From: Brienomyrus brachyistius
Lineage: Eukaryota > Chordata > Actinopteri > Osteoglossiformes > Mormyridae
DNA: 64,000 bases
NCBI RefSeq assembly: GCF_023856365.1
Contig: NC_064555.1
Location: 16,812,254 to 16,876,253, forward strand
Reading direction: 5' to 3'
The position numbers and the translations under genes are program-made. The notes below the pieces were generated by a model, which saw only the letters and a list, made by a program, of their open reading frames with translations, ran no database searches and was not told the DNA's origin. Positions 62,601 through 64,000 of the stretch are shown here, in pieces; the stretch's first letter is position 1; each line of letters starts with the position of its first letter.

Positions 62601-63586
62601 AGCAAAAATCCTCATAGATTGGGTTTCATTAAATGGAATCTCTTACATGTGAGACTCATATCCATGGCTTACAACCTCTTCCACCACCACAGAGACCCCA
62701 TTCCCCCGGTATGATGGCCCGGCCCTCTACTATAAAAGCTCCGTCCCCCCCTGGGCACTGACCGATGTTCCTGAGCTGCTCTCGCCACACCTCCGCCTCA
62801 GGGGAGTCTGGGTTCTGAGCAATCAGCTCCTGAAGCGTGCACTTCAGCTCCTGCACCTTCCCAGAACGCTGCTCCAGCTCAGACATCAGGGCCTACGGGC
62901 ACAAAAAGTGTCAGTCAGGCTCCAAGGAAGCAGAACCGCACATGGGAGGAATCTCTGCAATGAAGAGGCAAAAAGGTCACTGCGTTTACTGGGGATCCAC
63001 GGCACTGAGCTACCGCTGCCACCATAACCCCTCACAAGGAATTTACATCCCCGCCTGCCCAGTTTGCCTCAAGAAAAGGCACAGAAAAACAAAGGTCTTC
63101 AAAGAACACAGCTGCCACTTGGACCATTACATTGTGTTCTCTTTAAAGACAGACACATCACTAATGAAACATCTTTATTTAGTGGGGGGCTTCTTCACCA
63201 GCCACTCTTGGCAGATAAATTTCAAAAAGTGATTTTCCAAAGTGATATATCAGTCGCAGAGGCACATCTGAATCACTCCATGTCCTCTTCGGCCTGACTG
63301 CGTCCCCCCCCACCAGGCAGAGAAGTGGAGCTTCGCCATACCTTATTCTCCTGGGCCTGGGCACGTACCACCTCAGGCCGGGAGGGGGAGACAGCCGTCC
63401 CCGGCGTCGCTGTAAAGCTGCGCTCGCGCTCGCCCAGCCAGCAGCCCAGCTCCTCAGCCTCACGCCGCGCCTTCCGCCGCAGGTCCAGCGCATCTCCCTG
63501 CCGCTGCAGCCGCAACCGCAGTTCTGCACCCAGTCGCTCATACTCGCTACCCACGTCTGCCAGCGCCACCTGGATCTGTGTCAGGT
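14811..63586 (-). CDS. macf1: macf1 (spectraplakin, ACF7), gene-level entry: 3' half, 46 exons plus an alternative first exon
   Basis: MACF1 is a giant cytoskeletal linker joining actin filaments to microtubules. The actin-binding CH domains and plakin domain lie upstream, outside the window at the right. Seen here in order are the spectrin-repeat rod (exons 63586 to 25088), two EF-hands [13 protein letters not shown] and [13 protein letters not shown], the GAS2/GAR microtubule-binding domain ([20 protein letters not shown] to FLVKNDPCR), and a basic Ser/Arg/Gly tail ([17 protein letters not shown]) ending in [13 protein letters not shown], an SxIP-type EB1-binding site. Splice sites and phases agree for every junction but one: exon 40043-40210 has one extra base and a premature TGA. 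An internal first exon (45491-49120) gives a shorter isoform. MACF1 rather than dystonin is favoured by the neighbouring bmp8, the [10 protein letters not shown] exon and the tail sequence. Which teleost ohnolog (macf1a or b) I cannot tell. Confidence 0.95.
15272..15383 (-). CDS. macf1: macf1 tail exon
   Basis: This 112-nt exon in phase 0-1 encodes [20 protein letters not shown] and [11 protein letters not shown], matching the MACF1 C-terminal linker (GSKLKRPTxxFHSSR). The acceptor is cctgcag and the donor gtgagtc. Confidence 0.92.
15384..16830. other. macf1 intron, first part
   Basis: I see no exon or clear mobile element here. 15900-16330 is purine-rich on the plus strand. The minisatellite at 16831-18135 follows. 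Confidence 0.6.
16831..18135. repeat. 30-bp minisatellite with a 60-bp higher-order part
   Basis: About 43 copies of a 30-bp unit, 'acattatcggcgagctcact' plus 'cccctgtcac', form the array. The left part (16.8-17.1 kb) is degenerate. The middle (17.3-17.8 kb) is nearly homogeneous. The right part (about 17830-18130) is a 60-bp higher-order unit of two diverged 30-mers ('cagctagctcactcttctgt' alternating with 'cagctagctcaagcccctgt'), repeated about five times. Because 30 is a multiple of 3, both strands show long artificial frames. Confidence 0.95.
18527..18738 (-). CDS. macf1: macf1 tail exon ([16 protein letters not shown])
   Basis: This 212-nt exon in phase 1-0 encodes [20 protein letters not shown], then [20 protein letters not shown] and [18 protein letters not shown]. 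It is highly typical of the MACF1/DST tail just after the GAR domain. The acceptor is ccccccacag and the donor gtgagtg. Confidence 0.95.
18739..20117. other. macf1 intron
   Basis: No coding exon is seen. It contains (CAT)n at 19015-19044, a CA-rich tract at about 19540-19650 and GC-rich repeats ('gggggggcggggccacaat') near 19240-19300. Confidence 0.6.
19015..19044. repeat. (CAT)n microsatellite
   Basis: About ten CAT/ATC triplets in a macf1 intron. Confidence 0.95.
20118..20180 (-). CDS. macf1: macf1 small tail exon
   Basis: This 63-nt exon in phase 1-1 encodes [20 protein letters not shown]. The human equivalent VHHxGSKxLRSESxSSI supports it. It keeps the frame, so it may be alternatively spliced. 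The acceptor is ctctttag and the donor gtcgggt. Confidence 0.85.
   Translation of the reverse strand, partial: CIIQGLKSSAPSPAAPYHPI
20353..20379. repeat. Poly(A) run
   Basis: About 27 A residues on the plus strand. No retroposon body was recognised beside it. Confidence 0.85.
20789..20906 (-). CDS. macf1: macf1 GAR domain exon 3
   Basis: This 118-nt exon in phase 0-1 encodes [20 protein letters not shown], then [19 protein letters not shown], the second half of the GAS2-related microtubule-binding domain. It is almost identical to other vertebrates. The acceptor is tacgccag and the donor gtgagta. Confidence 0.97.
20980..21215. repeat. About 31-bp minisatellite
   Basis: About seven copies of 'gaaagattagcccagctaac' plus 'ccagcacccga', beginning some 75 bp from the acceptor side of the GAR exon. 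Confidence 0.88.
21829..21846 (-). CDS. macf1: macf1 18-nt microexon (FFLGNQ)
   Basis: On the minus strand 'ttattgtag' precedes TTC TTC CTT GGG AAC CAG, followed by donor 'gtaaag'. The six residues FFLGNQ lie exactly between KYR (exon 23868-23942) and FGDSQQ (20789-20906), as in vertebrate MACF1 (KYRFFLGNQFGDSQQ). All phases are 0, so it can be skipped without a frame change. It is too short for usual gene finders. Confidence 0.9.
22500..22690. repeat. Degenerate 'gctaacggtgtcc' tandem repeat, left part
   Basis: Repeated 'tgtgctaacggtgtccttcg' and 'tgctgtgcatgctaacc' modules of about 70 bp. The same repeat continues at 23260-23530 after the LINE insertion. Confidence 0.75.
22695..23255 (+). 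mobile_element. CR1/L2-like LINE 3' fragment
   Basis: Across frames the plus strand reads [20 protein letters not shown], then [41 protein letters not shown] and [14 protein letters not shown]. This is the usual C-terminal end of CR1/L2-type reverse transcriptase proteins. It ends with 'cttgatgggccaaatggctt' and a short tail. It is 5'-truncated, with stops, and is inserted inside the minisatellite in this intron. Confidence 0.85.
23260..23530. repeat. Degenerate 'gctaacggtgtcc' tandem repeat, right part
   Basis: Continuation of the repeat at 22500-22690 on the other side of the LINE fragment. Confidence 0.75.
23868..23942 (-). CDS. macf1: macf1 GAR domain exon 1
   Basis: These 25 codons encode [20 protein letters not shown] and ENKYR in phase 0-0, the start of the GAS2-related domain with its zinc-binding-type cysteines. 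The acceptor is ttctccag and the donor gtgagtc. Confidence 0.96.
24206..24360 (-). CDS. macf1: macf1 EF-hand 2 exon
   Basis: This 155-nt exon in phase 1-0 encodes [20 protein letters not shown], then [19 protein letters not shown] and TDADKIEDE. The loop [12 protein letters not shown] has the canonical calcium ligands. The acceptor is cctgcag and the donor gtgaggg. Confidence 0.97.
24470..24632 (-). CDS. macf1: macf1 EF-hand 1 exon
   Basis: This 163-nt exon in phase 0-1 encodes [20 protein letters not shown], then [20 protein letters not shown] and [13 protein letters not shown]. The loop [12 protein letters not shown] is canonical. The acceptor is ccctcag and the donor gtgcgtc. Confidence 0.97.
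24746..24928. mobile_element. hAT-like MITE
   Basis: The ends are imperfect inverted repeats: left 'cagtagtgggcaatcttacc', and right, reversed, 'caggggtaggaaatcttatc'. An eroded 8-bp duplication (cccttgag / acctagaa, 5 of 8 matching) flanks it. There is no coding capacity. Confidence 0.7.
25088..25251 (-). CDS. macf1: macf1 rod/EF-hand linker exon with poly-Q
   Basis: This 164-nt exon in phase 1-0 encodes [20 protein letters not shown], then [20 protein letters not shown] and [14 protein letters not shown]. The spectrin-like part ([21 protein letters not shown]) is conserved before the EF-hands. The glutamine run is a CAG/CTG-type repeat not expected from the mammalian protein. The acceptor is ccctacag and the donor gtactgc. 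Confidence 0.94.
25496..25607 (-). CDS. macf1: macf1 rod exon ([10 protein letters not shown])
   Basis: This 112-nt exon in phase 0-1 encodes [20 protein letters not shown], then [10 protein letters not shown]. It is the well-conserved helix near the end of the rod. The acceptor is gggacag and the donor gtgagtg. Confidence 0.95.
25693..25881 (-). CDS. macf1: macf1 spectrin-repeat exon
   Basis: 63 codons in phase 0-0: [20 protein letters not shown], then [20 protein letters not shown]. The acceptor is tttgtacag and the donor gtgggaa. Confidence 0.96.
25961..26085. mobile_element. hAT-like MITE with target-site duplication
   Basis: The termini 'cagtggatctcaa' and 'ttgagaaccacta' are inverted repeats. 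The 8-bp flanks are ctctactg and ctctcctg (7 of 8 match), as expected for hAT insertion. It lies in a macf1 intron. Confidence 0.8.
26212..26484 (-). CDS. macf1: macf1 spectrin-repeat exon
   Basis: 91 codons in phase 0-0: [40 protein letters not shown], and [20 protein letters not shown]. The acceptor is ccctag and the donor gtgagga. Confidence 0.96.
26788..26982 (-). CDS. macf1: macf1 spectrin-repeat exon
   Basis: 65 codons in phase 0-0: [20 protein letters not shown], then [20 protein letters not shown]. The acceptor is cccgcag and the donor gtgagtg. Confidence 0.96.
27075..27234 (-). CDS. macf1: macf1 spectrin-repeat exon
   Basis: 160 nt in phase 2-0: [20 protein letters not shown], then [15 protein letters not shown]. 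The acceptor is ccccacag and the donor gtacggc. Confidence 0.96.
27386..27555 (-). CDS. macf1: macf1 spectrin-repeat exon
   Basis: 170 nt in phase 0-2: [20 protein letters not shown], then [15 protein letters not shown]. The acceptor is cccacag and the donor gtaaggc. Confidence 0.96.
27937..28056 (-). CDS. macf1: macf1 spectrin-repeat exon
   Basis: 40 codons in phase 0-0: [20 protein letters not shown] and [15 protein letters not shown]. The acceptor is ctgccag and the donor gtacgca. Confidence 0.96.
28277..28483 (-). CDS. macf1: macf1 spectrin-repeat exon
   Basis: 69 codons in phase 0-0: [20 protein letters not shown], then [20 protein letters not shown]. The acceptor is ccccccag and the donor gtatggt. 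Confidence 0.96.
28664..28819 (-). CDS. macf1: macf1 spectrin-repeat exon
   Basis: 52 codons in phase 0-0: [20 protein letters not shown] and [20 protein letters not shown]. The acceptor is cccctag and the donor gtgagct. Confidence 0.95.
29289..29468 (-). CDS. macf1: macf1 spectrin-repeat exon
   Basis: 60 codons in phase 0-0: [20 protein letters not shown], then [20 protein letters not shown]. The acceptor is tctcccag and the donor gtgagcc. Confidence 0.95.
29689..29817 (-). CDS. macf1: macf1 spectrin-repeat exon
   Basis: 43 codons in phase 0-0: [20 protein letters not shown], then [18 protein letters not shown]. The acceptor is cccctgcag and the donor gtgtgtg. Confidence 0.95.
29950..30147 (-). 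CDS. macf1: macf1 spectrin-repeat exon
   Basis: 66 codons in phase 0-0: [20 protein letters not shown], then [20 protein letters not shown]. The acceptor is tggcgcag and the donor gtggggg. Confidence 0.95.
30148..31672. other. macf1 intron
   Basis: This intron of about 1.5 kb has no exon that I can support. A (CATC)n tract at about 31419-31448 is followed by 'cgcttattcaggtcaagttg', which resembles the 3' tail of fish LINE/SINE families (minus orientation). Confidence 0.6.
31673..31828 (-). CDS. macf1: macf1 spectrin-repeat exon
   Basis: 52 codons in phase 0-0: [20 protein letters not shown], then [13 protein letters not shown]. The acceptor is tctctcag and the donor gtacgtt. Confidence 0.94.
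32380..32535. repeat. Dispersed DNA-element fragment (GTTACTTTG type)
   Basis: The stretch has 'gtaacgagttactttgtagc' and ends near 'ccgccagcactgg', which resembles the ends of a common fish non-autonomous element rich in GTTACT/AGTAAC. The other terminus was not delimited. Confidence 0.4.
32609..32782 (-). CDS. macf1: macf1 spectrin-repeat exon
   Basis: 58 codons in phase 0-0: [20 protein letters not shown], then [20 protein letters not shown]. The acceptor is gtgagcag and the donor gtgcgct. Confidence 0.95.
33077..33178 (-). CDS. macf1: macf1 spectrin-repeat exon
   Basis: 34 codons in phase 0-0: [20 protein letters not shown], then [10 protein letters not shown]. The acceptor is gccccacag and the donor gtcagtg. 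Confidence 0.95.
33268..33369 (-). CDS. macf1: macf1 spectrin-repeat exon
   Basis: 34 codons in phase 0-0: [20 protein letters not shown] and [14 protein letters not shown]. The acceptor is cgccag and the donor gttggtc. Confidence 0.95.
33578..33700 (-). CDS. macf1: macf1 spectrin-repeat exon
   Basis: 41 codons in phase 0-0: [20 protein letters not shown], then [15 protein letters not shown]. The acceptor is ccccccag and the donor gtgtggg. Confidence 0.95.
33910..34136 (-). CDS. macf1: macf1 spectrin-repeat exon
   Basis: 227 nt in phase 1-0: [20 protein letters not shown], then [20 protein letters not shown]. The acceptor is cattgcag and the donor gtgtgat. Confidence 0.95.
34283..34765. repeat. 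33-bp GC-rich minisatellite
   Basis: About 14 copies of 'tggtttgtgcagatgggcgt' plus 'ggccgtctggggg' lie in the short macf1 intron between exons 34900-35125 and 33910-34136. Unit length varies through the G run. GGGCGTGGCC is a KLF/SP1-like motif. The array opens long artificial frames on both strands. Confidence 0.95.
34900..35125 (-). CDS. macf1: macf1 spectrin-repeat exon
   Basis: 226 nt in phase 0-1: [20 protein letters not shown], then [20 protein letters not shown]. The acceptor is cactcag and the donor gtgaggc. Confidence 0.95.
35126..36494. other. macf1 intron
   Basis: This intron of about 1.37 kb has no coding exon. It is G-rich at 35780-35950 and contains the hAT-like MITE at 36192-36349 and a (GGCA)n run at 36446-36470. 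Confidence 0.6.
36192..36349. mobile_element. hAT-like MITE with internal hairpin
   Basis: The termini 'cagtgtttcc' and 'ggaaacactg' are perfect 10-bp inverted repeats. Inside, 'agtccacatttttgc' and 'gcaaaaatgtggact' form a second inverted repeat (about 36268-36316), and 'tttttgctccctccc' is duplicated. No clear 8-bp target duplication remains. Confidence 0.7.
36495..36698 (-). CDS. macf1: macf1 spectrin-repeat exon
   Basis: 68 codons in phase 0-0: [20 protein letters not shown], then [20 protein letters not shown]. The acceptor is cccccag and the donor gtgcgcc. Confidence 0.95.
37074..37292 (-). CDS. macf1: macf1 spectrin-repeat exon
   Basis: 73 codons in phase 0-0: [20 protein letters not shown], then [20 protein letters not shown]. 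The acceptor is ccccacag and the donor gtgagag. Confidence 0.95.
37536..37763 (-). CDS. macf1: macf1 spectrin-repeat exon
   Basis: 76 codons in phase 0-0: [20 protein letters not shown], then [20 protein letters not shown]. The acceptor is gatgttag and the donor gtgaggg. Confidence 0.95.
37892..38098 (-). CDS. macf1: macf1 spectrin-repeat exon
   Basis: 69 codons in phase 0-0: [20 protein letters not shown], then [20 protein letters not shown]. The acceptor is tgtgtag and the donor gtactgc. Confidence 0.95.
38174..38400 (-). CDS. macf1: macf1 spectrin-repeat exon
   Basis: 227 nt in phase 1-0: [20 protein letters not shown], then [20 protein letters not shown]. The acceptor is tggcttag and the donor gtatgtg. 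Confidence 0.95.
38520..38604 (-). CDS. macf1: macf1 spectrin-repeat exon
   Basis: 85 nt in phase 0-1: [20 protein letters not shown] and QALLKQTT. The acceptor is tccaacag and the donor gtatgga. Confidence 0.95.
38807..39133 (-). CDS. macf1: macf1 spectrin-repeat exon
   Basis: 109 codons in phase 0-0: [20 protein letters not shown], then [20 protein letters not shown] and [13 protein letters not shown]. The acceptor is gctcccag and the donor gtacggg. Confidence 0.95.
39134..39791. other. macf1 intron
   Basis: About 660 bp. I see no exon and no recognised repeat. Confidence 0.6.
39792..39951 (-). CDS. macf1: macf1 spectrin-repeat exon
   Basis: 160 nt in phase 2-0: [20 protein letters not shown], then [16 protein letters not shown]. 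The phase 2 start shows that the previous exon should have a length of 2 modulo 3. The acceptor is ctgtgcag and the donor gtatttg. Confidence 0.94.
40043..40210 (-). pseudogene. macf1: macf1 spectrin-repeat exon with 1-nt frameshift and premature stop
   Basis: The exon has good splice sites (acceptor ccacccag, donor gtacgtt) and encodes [20 protein letters not shown] then ERIAAT in phase 0. The frame then shifts and meets TGA at 40120-40118. Removing one G from the plus-strand GGG at 40132-40134 would restore [20 protein letters not shown] and the expected phase 2 end. Observed length is 168, while the neighbouring phases demand 167. The flanking protein is well conserved, so this is a damaged allele or, more simply, a sequencing or assembly error. 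It is marked pseudogene only for this exon; the gene around it looks intact. Confidence 0.85.
40370..40770. repeat. 45-bp minisatellite
   Basis: About eight or nine copies of 'cactgcatacctcacttcct' plus 'gcttttccctgcttccagta' plus 'ccctg'. The four right-hand copies are almost identical, and older copies lie to the left. It ends at about 40770, only some 10 bp before the exon donor at 40780. Because 45 is a multiple of 3, open frames appear on both strands. Confidence 0.93.
40781..40951 (-). CDS. macf1: macf1 spectrin-repeat exon
   Basis: 57 codons in phase 0-0: [20 protein letters not shown], then [20 protein letters not shown] and KAQIQEQK. The acceptor is ctcacag and the donor gtgagtg. 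Confidence 0.95.
41031..41192 (-). CDS. macf1: macf1 spectrin-repeat exon (receives both isoforms)
   Basis: 54 codons in phase 0-0: [20 protein letters not shown], then [18 protein letters not shown]. The acceptor tctccag has phase 0, which fits both the long-isoform exon ending at 57285 and the alternative first exon ending at 45491. The donor is gtgggtg. Confidence 0.93.
41195..41365 (+). repeat. tRNA-type SINE copy, plus orientation
   Basis: The block contains 'ggcagttcaaatcccacagt' (B-box-like), 'cctgaaaaaggcccttaacc' and the end 'tttggaaagcatctattaaa'. Its reverse complement matches 5771-5953 and 11091-11302. Confidence 0.7.
41366..42063. other. macf1 intron segment
   Basis: No coding exon is seen. 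41960-42020 is a GA/GGA-rich stretch. Confidence 0.5.
42064..42380. repeat. (CA)n array with periodic CAGGTG
   Basis: A long CA tract is interrupted about nine times by CAGGTG, spaced roughly 20-40 bp apart, and merges into CAGACA near 42340-42360. CAGGTG is an E-box of the ZEB/Snail class. The open frames over it are CA-repeat artefacts. Confidence 0.92.
42901..42945. repeat. (GT)n microsatellite
   Basis: A pure GT run. Confidence 0.95.
43108..43210. repeat. Short tandem repeat (gtgtggagtgcacgccagt)
   Basis: Three copies of 'gtgtggagtgcacgccagt', each followed by a variable GTG-rich spacer. Confidence 0.8.
45491..49120 (-). CDS. macf1: macf1 alternative first exon (internal-promoter isoform, KIAA0754-like)
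   Basis: A single open frame of 1210 codons runs from ATG at 49120 (context gctgccATGG, a good Kozak) to the donor gtacggc at 45490, phase 0, ready to join AVEREQ at 41192. It starts [20 protein letters not shown], then [20 protein letters not shown] and [20 protein letters not shown], which match the N-terminus of the vertebrate MACF1 isoform made from an internal promoter. [20 protein letters not shown] follows. The rest is low-complexity and acidic. About residues 605-760 hold four tandem copies of an EEQPSLxxQPKLxFxLPDVE unit of about 40 residues. Near the end SFVYLA occurs twice. [10 protein letters not shown] could be N-myristoylated or palmitoylated (Gly2, Cys10), but this is inference. 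No actin-binding domain precedes it, so the product is a shorter, likely microtubule-side isoform. Confidence 0.92.
46850..47315 (-). repeat. Coding tandem repeat in the alternative exon (four units)
   Basis: Four imperfect units of about 120-130 nt encode [60 protein letters not shown] and [20 protein letters not shown]. Each is followed by a poly-Glu run and a [EG]E-L/M-x-G/V-DAK-like linker. The copies nearest the 3' end are the most diverged. Confidence 0.93.
50122..50143. repeat. (ATC)n microsatellite
   Basis: Seven ATC triplets. Confidence 0.9.
50785..50808. repeat. (CT)n microsatellite
   Basis: A CT run next to 'cgctcgctcg' repeats. Confidence 0.9.
52181..52246. repeat. (CA)n microsatellite, two blocks
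   Basis: Two CA runs separated by 'ctctcttctctct'. Confidence 0.93.
52790..52846. repeat. (CA)n microsatellite
   Basis: About 28 CA units directly before the 'gtggggac' element. Confidence 0.95.
52847..53058 (+). mobile_element. 'Gtggggac' dispersed element, copy 2
   Basis: The element starts 'cctgtactcatatctttgtg', contains CTAACCCTAACC-like sequence and 'gacttttggcatt', and ends after 'ccccttgtggggac' and 'aatgtaatgtatacatgag'. It is the longer relative of 12485-12648. The paired 'tgtgggga' motifs suggest terminal repeats. Confidence 0.65.
53059..54389. other. macf1 large intron segment
   Basis: No exon is supported. A (CA)n tract lies at 53800-53833. Confidence 0.5.
54390..54700 (+). 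mobile_element. LINE 3' tail fragment (CR1/L2/Rex1-like)
   Basis: The plus strand reads [20 protein letters not shown] then QLKTYLS, the usual end of an RT protein. A 3' tail follows with 'tgaccttgagcatgagaaaa' and 'gcgcaatacaaatagaa', ending in an (ATC)n microsatellite at 54669-54699. It is severely 5'-truncated. Confidence 0.75.
55010..55480. repeat. Degenerate 'gcacagcactgcatccaca' tandem repeat
   Basis: Roughly ten imperfect copies of 'acggcacagcactgcatcca' with variable spacers, partly in a unit of about 60 bp. The antisense frames with repeated CSAISV motifs come from this array. Confidence 0.8.
55481..57284. other. macf1 large intron segment
   Basis: I find no exon, RNA gene or clear mobile element here. 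Confidence 0.5.
57285..57785 (-). CDS. macf1: macf1 spectrin-repeat exon
   Basis: 167 codons in phase 0-0: [20 protein letters not shown], then [20 protein letters not shown] and [20 protein letters not shown], ending RQQLHDFK. In long transcripts it joins exon 41031-41192, skipping the alternative first exon. The acceptor is ccccacag and the donor gtaggga. Confidence 0.95.
57990..58270 (+). mobile_element. Tc1 transposase C-terminal remnant
   Basis: Across frames the plus strand reads [12 protein letters not shown], then [15 protein letters not shown] and [20 protein letters not shown]. This is the end of Tc1-type transposases (NPTExVWDELDR, ERMPRVCxAVI). Stops and frameshifts are present and the rest of the element is missing. 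It lies in a macf1 intron. Confidence 0.78.
58372..59378 (-). CDS. macf1: macf1 large spectrin-repeat exon
   Basis: 1007 nt in phase 1-0: [20 protein letters not shown], then [60 protein letters not shown] and [20 protein letters not shown]. About three spectrin repeats are encoded in one exon. The acceptor is ttcccag and the donor gtaaggg. Confidence 0.95.
59577..59612. repeat. (CA)n microsatellite
   Basis: A CA run in a macf1 intron. A 'gagagacagacacagag'-like purine stretch at 59690-59960 follows it and yields the low-complexity antisense frames. Confidence 0.92.
59989..60484 (-). CDS. macf1: macf1 spectrin-repeat exon
   Basis: 496 nt in phase 0-1: [20 protein letters not shown], then [40 protein letters not shown] and [20 protein letters not shown]. 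The acceptor is caaacag and the donor gtctggt. Confidence 0.94.
60485..61673. other. macf1 intron, AT-rich
   Basis: This intron of about 1.2 kb has no exon and no recognised repeat. Confidence 0.6.
61674..61873 (-). CDS. macf1: macf1 spectrin-repeat exon
   Basis: 200 nt in phase 1-0: [20 protein letters not shown], then [20 protein letters not shown]. The acceptor is cctgtcag and the donor gtacagg. Confidence 0.95.
62763..62892 (-). CDS. macf1: macf1 spectrin-repeat exon
   Basis: 130 nt in phase 0-1: [20 protein letters not shown], then [16 protein letters not shown]. The acceptor is cccgtag and the donor gtcagtg. Confidence 0.93.
63342..63586 (-). CDS. macf1: macf1 spectrin-repeat exon (most 5' exon in the window)
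   Basis: 245 nt in phase 1-0: [20 protein letters not shown], then [20 protein letters not shown] and [13 protein letters not shown]. The acceptor is tccgcag and the donor gtatggc. The preceding exon must end in phase 1 and lies beyond the right edge. Confidence 0.93.
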
Positions 63587-63759
63587 CTGCGGATTCCAGG
63601 ATCCAGAGGGAAACATTAGGAATGCCACAGAAAAAGGGGAATACTGCAGAAATGCTCAGACTTGAGAAGCACCAAGGCAGACAAACAGGGAGCCGACAGG
63701 GGAACCAGGAAAGAAATAAAATACTAGTCTGTATCAGCTTAACATAAACATATAGAGAC

Positions 63760-64000
63760 ATTCACAGCCCAAACATAGAGAAACACACAGAGCCCAAACG
63801 TACGGAGAGACACACACAGCCCTAACGTGGCGTACAGAGATACACACAGCCCGAACGTGCGGAGAGACACACACAGCCCAAACGTACGGAGATACACACA
63901 CAGCCCAAACGTACGGAGATACACACACAGCCCTAACGTGCCGTACAGAGATACACACACAGCCCAAACGTACAGAGATACACACACAGCCCTAACCTGG
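63760..64000. repeat. 27-bp minisatellite at the window edge
   Basis: About nine copies of 'agcccaaacgtacggagata' plus 'cacacac', with variants gtgcggag and gtgccgtac, run off the right edge. The unit is 27 bp, so both strands show open frames (for example repeated VSPYVWAVC on the minus strand). Confidence 0.92.

Overview
This window looks like genomic DNA of a ray-finned fish, probably a teleost. It has short intron-rich vertebrate genes with consensus GT/AG splice sites, many (CA)n tracts and minisatellites, and typical fish mobile elements: a degenerate APE/RT LINE, CR1/L2-like LINE tails, Tc1 remnants, hAT-like MITEs and tRNA-type SINEs. No bacterial, viral or organellar gene organisation is visible. 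I cannot name the species.

Both genes lie on the minus strand and are read from right to left. From about 63.6 kb down to 14.8 kb the window holds the 3' half of a spectraplakin, macf1 (microtubule-actin crosslinking factor 1). I reconstructed 46 serial coding exons plus one large alternative first exon. Each has splice dinucleotides and a phase that agrees with its neighbours, except one exon (40043-40210) that carries a 1-nt frameshift. The exons encode the spectrin-repeat rod (63.6-25.1 kb), two EF-hands (24.6-24.2 kb), the GAS2/GAR microtubule-binding domain (23.9-20.8 kb, including an 18-nt microexon) and a Ser/Arg/Gly-rich tail with an SKIP (SxIP-type, EB1-binding) motif before the stop at 14811. 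A 3.6-kb exon at 45491-49120 begins with its own ATG in a good Kozak context and splices in phase 0 into the middle of the rod. It matches the vertebrate MACF1 isoform that starts at an internal promoter (the KIAA0754 region in human).

Downstream of macf1, on the same strand, lies bmp8 (bmp8a-like), exons 1-6 between 9912 and 4282. The product is a secreted TGF-beta/BMP ligand with signal peptide, prodomain, furin-type site and part of the cystine knot. Its last coding exon is not found and should lie beyond the left edge, past a LINE copy that fills about 115-3245. The macf1-bmp8 tandem order matches MACF1-BMP8A in human, so this is conserved microsynteny.

The rest is intronic and intergenic DNA with repeats: a 34-bp minisatellite in bmp8 intron 2, a 1.3-kb 30-bp minisatellite with a 60-bp higher-order form (16.8-18.1 kb), a 33-bp GC-rich array (34.3-34.8 kb), a 45-bp array (40.4-40.8 kb), a CA/CAGGTG array (42.1-42.4 kb) and a 27-bp array at the right edge. 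Most long open frames outside the listed exons come from these repeats or are antisense shadows. I see no convincing new gene system. The most useful observations are the frameshifted rod exon, the tandemly repeated acidic insert in the alternative first exon, the microexon and the nested repeats.
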